This document shows positions 44,638-55,843 of a stretch of DNA of 64,000 nucleotides, piece after piece; position 1 is the first letter of the stretch; each line of letters opens with the position of its first letter. The notes below the pieces were generated by a model, which was given only the letters and a program-made list of their open reading frames with translations, had not been told where the DNA came from and made no database searches. Origin of the DNA: Paracamarosporium sp. OC-R06-R3 (taxonomy: Eukaryota > Ascomycota > Dothideomycetes > Pleosporales > Didymosphaeriaceae); assembly GCA_019828545.1 (NCBI GenBank), contig JACVRA010000364.1:372001-436000 (forward strand), read 5' to 3'. Made by a program: the position numbers and the translations under genes.

Positions 44638-46173
44638 ATGACTAGCCTTTCAACAAAACTCGCCGCTCTCGAAGATGCCGGCAAACCGATTCAGGTCGGC
44701 ATCATTGGTGCGGGCAAGTTCGGATCAATGTAGTACGTACAGCAACCCAGATCCGATACAAAATAAGGTCAGAGAAAGGAACGCGGCTATGAGGGCATGA
44801 GGGCATGAGGGCATGAGTTGTTTGGAACACGGAGCTCATTGGTCTCAAATCGCCACTTACCAAAACCTAGCATATCACAAGCGCATCGCACGAAGGGCGT
44901 CCGCTTAGCCGCAATTGCGGACCTTTCCCCAGAGCGAGCAATATCCTCTCTTCAAAGAACTGGCTTCCCACCTTCCAAATATGACACCAAAATTTGCCTG
45001 ACTGATGGCCTCAAGCAGGATAAGACTATCATCACTTCTGATTCTGCAGCCATGATAGCTACCCCGGGGATCGATGTCATTCTCGAGGTTACGGGAAATC
45101 CCGCTGCTGGCGTTCACCATACGCTATTATGCTGCGAACACAAGAAGCACATCGTCATGATCAACGTTGAGGCGGACGTACTCGCAGGGCCTCTCCTCGC
45201 GCGTAAAGCGAAGGAGGCTGGGATAATCTACTCGATGGCGTACGGCGATCAGCCTGCGCTCATTGCCGAGTTGGTGGACTGGGCACGTACAGCAGGCTTC
45301 GATGTTGTCTGCGCTGGCAAGGGTACTAAACATTTGCCTCAGTATCATTACTCTACGCCTGATACTGTGTGGGACTACTACGGCTTCACCAAAGAACAAC
45401 TCTCAAGCGGCGACTTCAACCCCCAGATGTTTAACTCCTTCCTCGATGGTACGAAGTCAGCGCTCGAAATGGCAGCTGTGGCGAATGGCTGCGCTCTCAT
45501 GCCTCCTTCAAATGGACTTGCGTTCCCACCGTGCGGAACGCACGATCTGCCACAAGTGCTCAAACCGCGTAGCCGAGGCGGACAGCTTGAAGGGAAGGGC
45601 ACGGTCGAAGTAGTAAGCTGTCTTGAGAAAGACGGCCGAGCCGTGGTCGGTGATCTACGCTGGGGCGTGTATGTTGTCATTGAAGCACCAGACGAGTACC
45701 AGCGTGAATGCTTCGCTCAATATGGTATCAAAACCGATGACAGCGGGTGGTACGCTGCGCAGTTCAAGCCATATCACCTCATTGGGCTTGAGCTCGGCAT
45801 TTCGGTTGCATCCATAATGCTGCGCGCAGAGCCAACAGGGCAGACGCGTAGTTGGGCAGGTGATGTCGTTGCAACGGCAAAGCGTGATCTGAAAGTGGGT
45901 GAAAAGTTAGACGGCGAAGGTGGATTCATGGTGTACGGAAAGCTGATGCGAGCTGAAGACTCGCTCAGGATCGAAGGCTTGCCCATAGGGCTTGCACATG
46001 GACTTGTGCTGAAGAGAGTTGTGGGGAAGGATGAGGGTTTGAGTTGGAAAGATGTCGAATTTAGTGAGAAGACTCAAGCCGTGGCCGTAAGAAGAGAGAT
46101 GGAAAATATCTATAGGAAGGAATTCAAGGCGGCTGGGAAGCTAGAAGGGAGCCCGAGATCAGATGGTGTATAG
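44638..46173 (+). CDS. NAD(P)-dependent oxidoreductase with SAF domain (homoserine dehydrogenase-like)
   Basis: Exons 44638-44732 and 44871-46173, with a 138-nt intron, give 466 codons (465 aa). The N-terminal Rossmann fold is QVGIIGAGKFGSMY at residues 19-32, continuing after the splice as ISQAHRTKGVRLAAIADLSPERA. A conserved TGNPAAG and HIVMINVEADVLAGPLLARKA follow, then AYGDQPALIAELVDW. The C-terminal third (about residues 320-440) has the SAF-type fold marker VVATAKRDLKVGEKLDGEGGF. This architecture (Rossmann plus SAF) occurs in homoserine-dehydrogenase-like proteins of bacteria and fungi. The pathway is not known; a sugar-acid role is possible but not shown here. The start is the ATG at 44638, at the usual distance from the Rossmann motif. 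Confidence 0.82.
44791..44817 (+). repeat. GAGGGCAT x3 repeat in intron
   Basis: Three exact copies of GAGGGCAT followed by GAG lie inside the intron of the SAF-domain oxidoreductase gene, a small minisatellite that probably makes this intron longer than its neighbours. Confidence 0.7.
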
Positions 46174-46481
46174 CAATTGAGTGATGAAAAAGAGCAAGGT
46201 CGGAGGAGCGGCAGGCGCCTTCCCTCACGAGTCGGCTGCTCTTTCTATATGGCAAGGCTCATGACGTGGCACACCACAGGTCTTGGTGCGCTCACACAGC
46301 GAACACTGCTCTGCCGCTGCTAAAATTCACTACTCCGTATCGAAGCATCGCTTCGTTTTGTTTTATCAGCTGTGCTGCAAGCTCCCAATGGTTCGATCTT
46401 GCCTGCTGCGCTGGGTAGGGACTCAACGTGTATTCGGGCTCTGCTAATGTACATCCGCAACTTTGACGCGACACCTGAGAG

Positions 46482-49400
46482 ATGGCGTCCAAGCTGTGTT
46501 GTGCTGCGGAGCAGGAAGGACACCCAGACTCGCCAGAACTACCCAACGCGCGTATCACCGACCCCCCTACGCCTGCTCGTCTACCACTCTTACCAAAGTC
46601 GGTCGAGTCTGTGAACTCACGCTTCACAAGCGCTCGGTCCGAGGACCTTCACGAGCTGCGGCAGATATTCGACAATGCGAAGGGAAACGAGCCGTCTCGC
46701 GCACCTCCGACAAAGGTGGCTAGCCGCGCACGCTTTCACAAGCCATCGATGTACAGCCTACACTCACTACACAAGATGAGAAGCATGCGTTCACTGATTA
46801 GACGGAAGTTCTCACGAGAGCTAACTAAGAAATCTTCCGGGGATCACGTTCAGTTGGGTAATGCTAAGGAAGTCGTGACACGAGATTCGGATATCGTCCT
46901 TAAACAACAGAAGAGCGGTCCTGATCTGCAGATAAAGATCACTAAAGACAACTTGAGGAAAGATCTTTTAAGCGACAAGCGACCAGATGAAGGCGGTTAT
47001 GACTCTGACGCCCAGGTGCTTGTTGATATCGCGAGGAACATCGGAAAAAAGACACCGAGCAAGAGACCGAGCATCCACAGTATCGAATGGACGTCTTCCA
47101 CAGCTAAGTATGATTTGAATACATTAGAGCTTATATATGAACTTGGCTAAACCTCTAGTAAACCAACACTCGACTCATCTTCCAAAAGCCACCAGAGCTC
47201 TGGCCGTGATCGAGATCTTCAACCATACAACACAAAGCCAACTCAATCAGCATCCCTGTCAAATCGAATCAGTCAGGTCCTCAGCTCCCCTAATCTTCAG
47301 GTAGATACTTCGAAAAGCCCAGAACGCAAAATACGACGCTCTCATTCGGCTACCTCGATCAGACTCAAAGGACGCACTCCCTTTTCACCGTTTAGACTCC
47401 CTAGTCTAAAGACAAACGATGAAGATGGAATACCTTGGACAGTGGCCTTGAATGAAAGTTTACAGCTGTCGCAGTCTTCCATTCCGCGCCCCATCACACC
47501 TAAACGATCTCAAGCTTCACTGAAAGTGCTGCCGACCCATAACAGCTTACCCGTCAATCTCGAAAGCCAGAAAAATACCATTCCTCAGGAGAGTTTGCAT
47601 GATAAGGGAAACACACAACCAACTATTTCCACGGTGGTACAATCTTGCGAAGAACTTGCTGCGTTAAGCGCGCCTCGTCGGTCTGGTTCTTTCAAAATGA
47701 TCACGCGGGGCGACCCTCCGTCTACCATACAAGAACCAGCCAAGGAGAATGATGGCATGGATGAAGATCAGTCACATCGGTCTATCCATTTATATAGCAT
47801 GCGCATTTCGCACCATCTGCGATCTGGCTCGCTTTTGTCATGGGATACTCTAGCAGATGGATCAGAACTTCCTAGTCCATCTAGTGCATTCTGCGACCGT
47901 TCTTTCTCGGACCTCAGCAAGATCTACAAGTCTCAGCGGCGACTTAGCCGGCACGAGCGGCAAACATCAAGCTCAGGTTTCGCGAGTACTCGAGTCCCTA
48001 CGAAGTGGGGAAAGGTCCTGACCAATGAGCTACGAGAAGACAAGTCGTCTATCTACTCAAGCAGACCACAGAGCCCTCCTGATAGTCCCGTGAACAGCTT
48101 CGGTGGTTCGATGATCAACCTTTCACAGAATCACAAGCATGCCTTTTCCACTGCGCGCTCGTCACTGGATCTTGATCGGCTGAGACGGTCTAACTCTTAC
48201 CCAACTGATAATGATGATACTCCGAAGCCTGCACATAGGCACGGTTTCACGAATCTTCGCGATGTCACTAGTTATTCTGCACTAACGCGACGTTCAAACG
48301 ACACTGTGCGGTTAGCACGCAACAACAGCGTAGCAAGTACAAAGAAATCCAAGTTTCGCGAAGAGTTTAGTCCGTCGCCACCAAAAAAGAAATTGATCCC
48401 GTCAGTTTCGATCATGAGATTCTTTACCCCTAAACAGAATAATATGCGTAGTCGCAGTGAAGTTAACATGAAGGACCGCGCTCTGACCCCTGCAGTGGAT
48501 GGATCGCTTGACCTACCTGGCCAAGTCACGCAACGTGAATGCCGACAATCGCGACCTATAATCAGCTTAGAAGTTGAGCAAAAAGCTTTGGGAAAGGATA
48601 AACAGGCGAGTCCAATATGGGAGCGAGCTTTGCAGAACTACCAAGACGAAAAGGCTGCAATGTTTCTACCCAGAAATAGAGATCTTGTTACCCATGAGAC
48701 TCCATCTCGGGAAATGGGTGGAAGTGCAGTACGAGTAAGGCTAAGCGAAGAGTCGGATGTGATGAAGAGATTGAGCATTCCAAAGCGATTCTCGGCTCCG
48801 CTGCTGGACCCTCCCTCCCCAGGTACCGTGGAATTGCAAGATCCGCCATCACCGTTTGTCAGACGTACGGCATTGATTGGAACAGATCCCGATACTCTAG
48901 ACCCCGATCATGAAGCACAGATACTTTTTGCACAACAAACAGATAAGGCCGACACCGTTGGTGCGTGGGGTCGCTACCCGTCTCATACTCGCGCCGACCG
49001 TACCTTTTCTGCTGGGCACCAAGATCAGGTCGATACGCGAGACTTTGCACTAGAGGCGGCCATTGAATTTGCAATGAATAAGAATGCGGATGAAGAGACG
49101 ACGGATCCTGCGGCACGTCCAGTCACGCCGCCAGTTCTGCCAGGGCAAAAGAAGCGGAAGAAAAAGGTGGGCCATACTCGTATTGCAAAGAGCCGTTCCA
49201 TGACGTTTGGTAAATCGTTTTTGAAGAACTACGCCAAAATCTTTAGGAGCCAGAGCATTGAGTTTCACAGACATGGCCAAGGTCATCGGAGCTCCGTTGC
49301 CACAGGTGGTACGTTGGAATATCCAGAGCTAGAAATGGTCCCGGGTGTGTGGTCTCGTGGAACTATCAAAGAAGCAAGCCGGGACTCTGGTCATGATAAC

Positions 49401-50065
49401 GGTGAAGATCTTGCCGTCGAACAAGAGTACGGTCCTGGGGATAAAAAGGGCAAAGGGAAGATGAAAGAAGAAAACTCTTCGACGATGCTTCGGCCACTCC
49501 CTATCAGTTCACGACCTACTACGAGCAATCTCTTGCAGGCTGGTCTCGACGGTACGCGAGATACTGCGCGAGTTTGGTCAGCATATTACGAGAACTGTCT
49601 ACCTGCCTTTCCGCGTGCCAGTACCGAGTTCGAATTTGGCACAGAAGACTTCGGCGCATCAGCTCGTCGCTCTTTTGAGAGTAGGCGCGCTTCCATGCCG
49701 GTTCGTTATCCCAAGCATTCTCGGAATGCGAGCCGTATGAGCCGCCTCAGTAAGTTCAACAAGCCTGTAATTTGTGCTGTAGACTGATCATACACCAATG
49801 TCTAGGTGTCGCAAGTCATGGAAGTGGAAGGCCGAGCTTTTTCTCCATGGGTGAGAACGATGGTGAGCTGGACAATAATGTGAGCATGCGTATGGCGTTT
49901 GCTAATTTAATAGGTATCGACGAGCAGAGTATAGTCAGTGTGAGACGTAGTACTATGGATTTGATCTCGATGTATAGAGAGCAGGAGAACACGGAGATGG
50001 AGAAGGTGTTGAAGATGGCCCGTATGGAAAGCGTGAAGGCGAATGCGACATTAAAAGGATTATGA
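46482..50065 (+). CDS. large Ser-rich, mostly disordered hypothetical protein
   Basis: Exons 46482-47107, 47159-49749 and 49806-50065, with 51- and 56-nt introns, give 1159 codons (1158 aa). Function not recognised. The protein is Ser/Arg/Pro rich with many SP/TP and RxxS sites (KRSQASLKVLP, SSIYSSRPQSPPDSP, SRSMTFGKSFLKNYAKIF). A conserved-looking core lies near residues 900-980, with a basic patch (KKRKKKVGHTRIAKSRS) likely to be nuclear or RNA/DNA interacting, then ELEMVPGVWSRGTIKEA. The C-terminus is a helix (STMDLISMYREQENTEMEKVLK). No signal peptide or membrane helix is seen. The composition suggests a heavily phosphorylated scaffold or polarity protein, but that is inference. The start is ATG 46482. 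Confidence 0.75.
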
Positions 50066-51370
50066 AGCAAGTACAGCAACTCCGCAAGTTTTTACTTGAC
50101 GCAGACAGGATCATTGCATGCTTCTTAGGCTGTATTAGTACGTATGACGAGGAGATGATGACGATGAATGGTGTAGGGGGTAAAAAATAATGGGTAGCAT
50201 ATCTGTACAGTTCATACATATGATTTGCTTGTGTGGGTACAGTGCGCTGGTGCTTTGCAGATATATCTTTCAAAGAGATTGACTGTATCACATCAAGATA
50301 GGACGTCTAATACTATTCCTATTCATCACTAGTTTCATAAGCCTAATTAATTGTGCCAGGAACAACAAATATACCTTTGGAACATAATCTATCTGTTGTA
50401 AAGCTGTTATGTTGCTTAGAGATCAAGTCGCTCGGTAACCTGCGTGAAAACGATGAAATCGTGCCGGTTTTCTGAGGATCCATATAATATGCGCACCCTC
50501 CTTCTGATCTTTGGTGCGCGAATTGTGGCAAATAATGTTGTAGGAGTTTTTACGAAGGTGGAAGTATGGGACTGAAGGCTACCGGGATGTTGTGTGACAG
50601 ACTTGTGAACATCATGTAGTTAGTTCTTGCTATATCCGATTTGAACCCAACATTCGTTTCGTCATGCTGCATTGTGATGGACCGGTGGATAATTCTTCCT
50701 AAATTGATCTAGATGTTGGTGTAAGTATCCGGAAAGGTGTAATTGGAAGACGGCGTAGGTGTTATTGGCTTGTATCTATGAGCTGCATGCAACATTTTGT
50801 TCGTAGGCTTGGCATGCTGTGGTAATATCTGGAGCAATACAAAGGTTGAAGTCCATGGAGCGCTGATACTCGCGGCTGAGTTTTGAACCATGTGGGAGTA
50901 TTTCATCATGTCGGTAGAAGAAGGGTATCAATTTGTGTATTTTTAAGTATTCTTAGTTATTCATAGATATCATATGCCAAAGGCCGGCCGTAGCACAGAA
51001 CAGGTAGTTGAAAGGTGCAAGCAATTACCCGTGCATCCAGATTGTGTGTGTACCGAATGATCATTGTGGTCTTAGTAGGGGAGAAAAATTAAATCAACTG
51101 ATGTCCTGAACCCAACTTGATCCGTATTCTAGACTGAAATTTGATAAATGATCCTTCGGTTGCCCTTTATGCGCCGAGTTCTTTGATCATGTTCAGCTAA
51201 ATTCCAAATGCATCTGAGAGTGAAGACCTAGAAAACAAAATACCAATCCCGAAGATAGCACGGACCGCGAAATATGTCTTTCAATGGGTAGCTGTGAATG
51301 TCGGGTTTCTTTGACGCTTGGATTGTTGATGAATGCAGTCCAGCAAAGGGAAATAGTCTCCCGAATCTTG
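50066..51370. other. AT-rich intergenic, 1.3 kb
   Basis: AT-rich region between the plus-strand disordered-protein gene and the minus-strand BTB array. Both genes end here, so it is a convergent 3' region. Only short open frames; no named feature. Confidence 0.45.
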
Positions 51371-52198
51371 CTACTCGTTGATGAAGAACTCAGGATCGGC
51401 GGCGGGGCGCTTACAATGACAATGTTGAACATTTGCTTCGTGGATATGATAATCACTCAGCTTCAACGTTTTCTCCTTGTTTTGGTCCTTGGAAGTGAAG
51501 TCCTTGAGAAGAGCCTCGCACAACGAGTGCATATAAGACTGCGGCAACGAGCGTTCGGAACTTTGTAGTAGCTTCAATGAAGCCAACCTCCTTTTGTCAA
51601 GGATATTGAGGCAGAAGTCGGCAGCAGGAGTACTTTTGTTATATCCAGCGACCTTTTCCAGACTCACAAGAGAGGGTACGCCCTTGGTGTTGCGGTATGC
51701 GTGAAAGAGCCAAGTCGTGGTATCATCCTGGAGCCTGTCTATACCAAGATAGTCTCCCAAGCAATGGAGCTCTATGACTAAGTAACAGACTAGGTGTCTT
51801 TCATTCACACAACTGTATTCTTTAGGACGCTCCATCTCTTTCAGCATCGTGTTGGTGGGGAATCGCCGTTGGTACAGCCAATCCATGAATCCGCGGAACG
51901 CCTAGGCGGAGAAATCGAAGTCAGGCTTATGCGGACACGATCCACATATAGAGTGACCGGTCTTGTAGCCATCATCGTGGCTGTGCTGCATAAGTGCTCG
52001 CCAGTTGTCTGAGTGCTCATCGATTAAGGCTTCGTGAATCGTGAAGCATTGTCCTTTGATCTTGAACTGAACAGTGGCTTGATCCATTGCACTACGCGAG
52101 CGTTAGAGTAGCCTACAAGTCACACCGTCTTTGACCTACAATACGGAGAATTTTCGCTTCATGCCAGCCTTGGCAGGCTCGATAGCTTCTGGAGCCAT
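51371..52198 (-). pseudogene. BTB/POZ-like protein, copy 1, broken by an amber codon
   Basis: Exons 52198-52140 (59 nt) and 52091-51371 form one frame of 260 codons containing a TAG at 51902-51904. The start encodes a basic leader ending KRKFSVF, then the BTB fold: QFKIKGQCFTIHEALI, RGFMDWLYQRRFP, VIELHCLGDYLG. The stop lies where paralog copy 3 has Trp (SAWAFRGF versus SA-stop-AFRGF), so one base change explains it. GT sites in the 60 nt upstream are out of phase with the TAG used as an acceptor, so an intron cannot remove it. BTB domains in fungi bind Cul3 or homodimerise. As written, this locus gives a 101-residue product lacking most of the domain. It could still be expressed as a short peptide or by readthrough (inference). 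Confidence 0.65.
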
Positions 52199-52790
52199 GA
52201 ACGACCTGGAACGCGGAGTAGTAAATTGGGGTCGTGGGTAGAGTTGTCAAGTGGAAGAGAGTTATTATCACAGATCGAAGGTCATCCAGAGGCGAGGAAC
52301 TGCTGTGAAGGCGAGTAGAAAAGGTCAGGTGAGAGACGTTTGTACAGCGGCTAAGTGGCGACTACCTGCTTAATTGAGAGAACTTTGCGACCCCAGATTA
52401 ATCTACTGTACCTATTAGAGTGGAGAGTTGCTTTATAGGAGTATGCAGTTGTCTCATGGAGCCAAAAAGACAATGTGCAACGTGGGCCTAGCGAAATTGG
52501 AGCATGCTTCAACAAGCTAGGAAATAGCGATAAACATGCTCTGAAAACCTGAGGGATGATTTAGAAAGTGGTTGTCTTAGATTGATGAGGCCTGGTAAAG
52601 TTTGATATGATGGGTGGCCCGGTCCAATGCCTTGACAATGAAAAGATTGCTCGGTGCAACTACTCCGTCACCAAATAAAACCGTGAAGATGAAAGTAGGT
52701 ATAGCAAGATCTATAAAGAATCCAAGTCCAAGAGCAGTGACTTTATTGAAACTTTCGCACCATGACCTTCCGTATTCCAGAAAGTTATTT
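52199..52790. other. intergenic, promoter of BTB copy 1
   Basis: Upstream region of copy 1 and 3' flank of copy 2. Nothing else recognised; a hydrophobic open frame at 52577-52861 overlaps the 3' end of copy 2 in another frame and is not called. Confidence 0.45.
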
Positions 52791-53689
52791 CTAACGGATG
52801 ATGTATGTATCGTCCGCATCTCTGTCTTTTGTTGGGCAGAACTCTCCAGAACCATAGCCATGATAGTTTGAAAGTCTTAGTTCCACAACACCACCGGGCT
52901 CTCGGTCATGTAGGAGTCCTTTGATCTCGGATTTCTTGAACAGAATGTTCAAAATAAATGAGGCCGGGTACTCCTTACCAGGCCAGTCCTTCCAACTTGG
53001 GATCTCGACATCATCGGCTCGTTTACAATAAAGATCGACGAAAAAGCGTATGAGGGGATCCTTGGGCGTGAGATTTCTCCTGTGGGCGTGAGATTTCTCC
53101 TGTAGGCTTGACGCACTAATGACGCGCTCGGAATGGAACAGCTCTCTTTGTAATGAAGGAAAAGAAACTGCATAGCATAGCTCACTAGCTTTGGAGACTC
53201 GATATCTCTCGCCAGAATGTATAGTTCGACTGCCATGGCGCACGCTAAGGGCTTCGAATCGTTCTTGACGTACCATCCCAGTGGATACTGATGTTGGGAG
53301 ATAAGCTGATCATTGGGAAATTCTCGTTCATATAACCAATGAATGAAGCCTCGGAGGACGCACGACGACCAGAAGGGTGTCAACTGATACCATTTGTGTG
53401 GGCACTGTGCGCAAGTATGATACTTCGAGTCTTTGTTCCTTTTGTCGTCGGACATACAATGTCCACTTCCGATTGAGTGCGCGAACTGTTTGGCCCACGA
53501 TCCTCCACAGCAACTATCAATCAGAGATTCATCCACGGAGAAGACCTGCTTGTTGATCTCGAAGTGGACAAGCCTTTGGTCGAAGGAACTGCACGTTATC
53601 AGAGTAGCGTCAGGAAAGTGGGGCTCCAAAACTCACTATGCAGAAAATTTTCGCTTTGTGCCAGTTTTGATCGTCGAGTCCATATTCAT
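52791..53689 (-). pseudogene. BTB/POZ-like protein, copy 2, frameshifted by a 20-bp duplication
   Basis: Exon 1 is 53689-53637 (ending KRKFSAY), exon 2 53588-52791. The BTB fold is VHFEINKQVFSVDESLI, QCPHKW, VLRGFIHWLYEREFP, AVELYILARDI. An exact 20-bp tandem duplication at 53064-53103 falls inside exon 2 and throws the reading frame: before it the frame reads RRNLTPTGEISRP and ends at 52949; after it the other frame reads RRNLTPKDPLIRFF and continues to 52791 with the family-type C-terminus (ending DADDTYIIR). With a single repeat unit the two would join into one full-length protein like copies 3 and 4. As it stands it encodes a truncated product with an unrelated tail. An assembly error cannot be excluded from sequence alone. 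Confidence 0.65.
53064..53103. repeat. exact 20-bp tandem duplication
   Basis: The unit GGGCGTGAGATTTCTCCTGT occurs twice in a row (53064-53083 and 53084-53103). Its length is not a multiple of three, so it frameshifts the enclosing BTB-like gene. Confidence 0.9.
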
Positions 53690-54366
53690 TGTAGCGTACG
53701 AGCAAAGTGGAAGCAGGTCGTAGGGCTGCAAAGGTGTGCTTCCAGGCCGCCGTCGATCTGTCGATGCGGGAAAAGTAGCTTCTCCAACAGGACTTACTAA
53801 CTCTTATGTAATACCAAGAGCGGCAAGGTAAGTGTCAGTACAGGAACGCTGCAAAGTAAGAGAAAAGTATGACTTGTTGTGCAACCGTGGCACGGCACAA
53901 GGTAAAGTCAAGGAGCAAAAACGACGGCACATTTGACAAGCGAGCACAGGATATGGCTTTGAAGCATTTGATTGAATATCGATTTAGCATTGAGAGTTGT
54001 TTTCTGTTCAAGTCATATGAAGGGCAATGACATCCTGGAACGCCTTCCATCTTTAGAAGCTGACAACCAGTAGTAGTTTTGCCAAAAGCGCAAATGCTCA
54101 TCGAACTGGACAATGAATTATTAGTGCCCCTTTCCTGATATGAAGTCCAGAAAGACCCTTAAAAGCACAATCTTCCTGTCCCGACCCATCTCTGTATTCT
54201 CTCAAGATGATTTCCATATCGGGACAAGAAGTTGTTGTCATGTGTTGTGTTATAAGTACTGATTCAGAACGCCCAAAACATTCGAGTCTTGTCCTCCGGT
54301 TGTACCGAATGGCAAATGTCTCTAGTCGTCAGATGCCAGCAATAGGAGTCCCACAGACCGAACTCC
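53690..54366. other. intergenic, promoter of BTB copy 2
   Basis: Upstream region of copy 2 and 3' flank of copy 3. A 92-codon minus frame (53835-54113) has no similarity to the BTB copies by eye and is not called. Confidence 0.45.
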
Positions 54367-55201
54367 TCACTCAATCAGGAAATCGCTACGTGTGAAATCC
54401 TTCCTGCAAAAACAATGGTGATCCTCCTTGCTGTGCCAATGATAGTAACACAACCTCAGAGGTATCCAAAAACCGTTGGTCATGTCACACTCTACATTCG
54501 GTCGGTCTGGTTGCAATTGACTAGCACACAAGCCAAGCAAAAACTCTGGTGGAAGAACGTCGGCATCAGGTTTCAATGCATGCTGTACAAGTGTGAGACA
54601 CATTGTCTTCCTCTTGAGACATATGTCGATGCAGAGATCGCAGAGGAAGTTGTTGTGGTCGCGCGACTGGAAGATCTGCTTCAGACGGTTGATGTCGGGG
54701 ATGATTTGTTCATGTCGATATACGCTAAAAAGGTGGGCGATAGCCTGGTCCTCGAGTCGTTCACAGAATAGCCTTTTCCCGATGTAATATAACTCAACGG
54801 CCATGCTACACATCAGAGGCTTGCTCTCAGATCCAATGTCGAAGCCGGGGGGGCATTTCTTCTCTCTCAGCTCAGTTTCTGTAGGAAGTTCATTGCTGTA
54901 AATCCAATAAAGGAAACCGCGAAACGCCCACGCCGAGGTGTTAGAGATGATATACCGGAATTCCCAGCGAGCATGATGTGCTTGAGAGCAATGAAGTTCC
55001 CACCTAGGAATGGTATCTTTGAGGAGGCTTCTGTGGATCGAGAACAACTCTCCATCGATTTCGAACTCAACAAGCTCTTGGTCCATGGCACTAGGGTCGT
55101 GTCAGTTTGAATGTCGTATAGCGATCATGGGAACACCCTTACAACATGTTGAACTTTCGCTTAGTGCCCGCATTCGCCGGTCCATCCGCTGGTGGAACCA
55201 T
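54367..55201 (-). CDS. BTB/POZ-like protein, copy 3 (intact)
   Basis: Exons 55201-55143 (59 nt) and 55090-54367 give 261 codons (260 aa). The leader is MVPPADGPANAGTKRKFNMF. The BTB fold follows: VEFEIDGELFSIHRSLL, AFRGFLYWIYSNELP, SMAVELYYIGKRL, DQAIAHLFSVYR. Then comes a helical region with ICLKRK and a C-terminal His/Cys cluster (HWHSKEDHHCFCR). BTB proteins of fungi may act as homodimers or substrate adaptors of Cul3 ubiquitin ligases; function not known here. A TATAAA on the minus strand lies 65 bp upstream of the ATG (55264). It is the best-preserved reference for the family in this window. Confidence 0.78.
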
Positions 55202-55843
55202 GATGATTTTAAGTAGTCGAAAGAAGTAGTTCAGGTATGTATCGTTGGGTGTGGGGGCGGCGACTTTATATCGGTATGCCCCAGCATCAACAGAAGAAGC
55301 AAAGTGACAGACGCTTGCAAAGAGGGGAGAGAAATCTGGTGAAGGTGAGAATTAGGAGTCGCGTAGTATTTAGGAAAGTAAAGGAGTTTACCAAGGTGAA
55401 GGCCCTGACCGGAGTAGAGAAGACAGACATCTCTATAGTTGTTCACCAATATCTTCTACACTATATCGTCTACTCCGGGCCGACTTGGCTTCCAAAAAGA
55501 ACTACAAGTAAACGGTCCAGTTGCGTGATTTCTGGAAATGAACATGAGTGAACATGAAACAAGTAAAATAGATATATTCCACACGATCGCAAAGAGAGAT
55601 ACAGAGAATGAGATGATGCTTTCACAAAGCATTTTCTAAACCTAGAAGACTTGAACTTTTGTTGAAATACACGAAATTTTTGATCCTCCACTGTTTCATA
55701 ACCAAATTCGGACGTATCCTTATCATTGAAGTTTCCCTAACAGTCGTCTGGTGTCCTCTGTTATGCCTCCACCAGCCCGATCAGAATAACCTGAAGTCAT
55801 TCGTGCTTTCATTCTCGAACGAAGAGGTCGTCACCATGTCTGA
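55202..55843. other. intergenic, promoter of BTB copy 3
   Basis: Upstream region of copy 3, with a TATA-like box about 65 bp before its ATG on the minus strand, and the 3' flank of copy 4. Nothing else recognised. Confidence 0.5.

Noticed and set aside
51867..51960. A short intron removing the amber codon of BTB copy 1
   Set aside because: GT sites upstream are out of phase with the TAG acceptor, and the nearest would give an intron of only 37 nt.
53835..54113. 92-codon minus frame between BTB copies 2 and 3, considered as a fifth BTB fragment
   Set aside because: No BTB core residues (no RGFxxWLY or VxFxI) and no KRKF leader.
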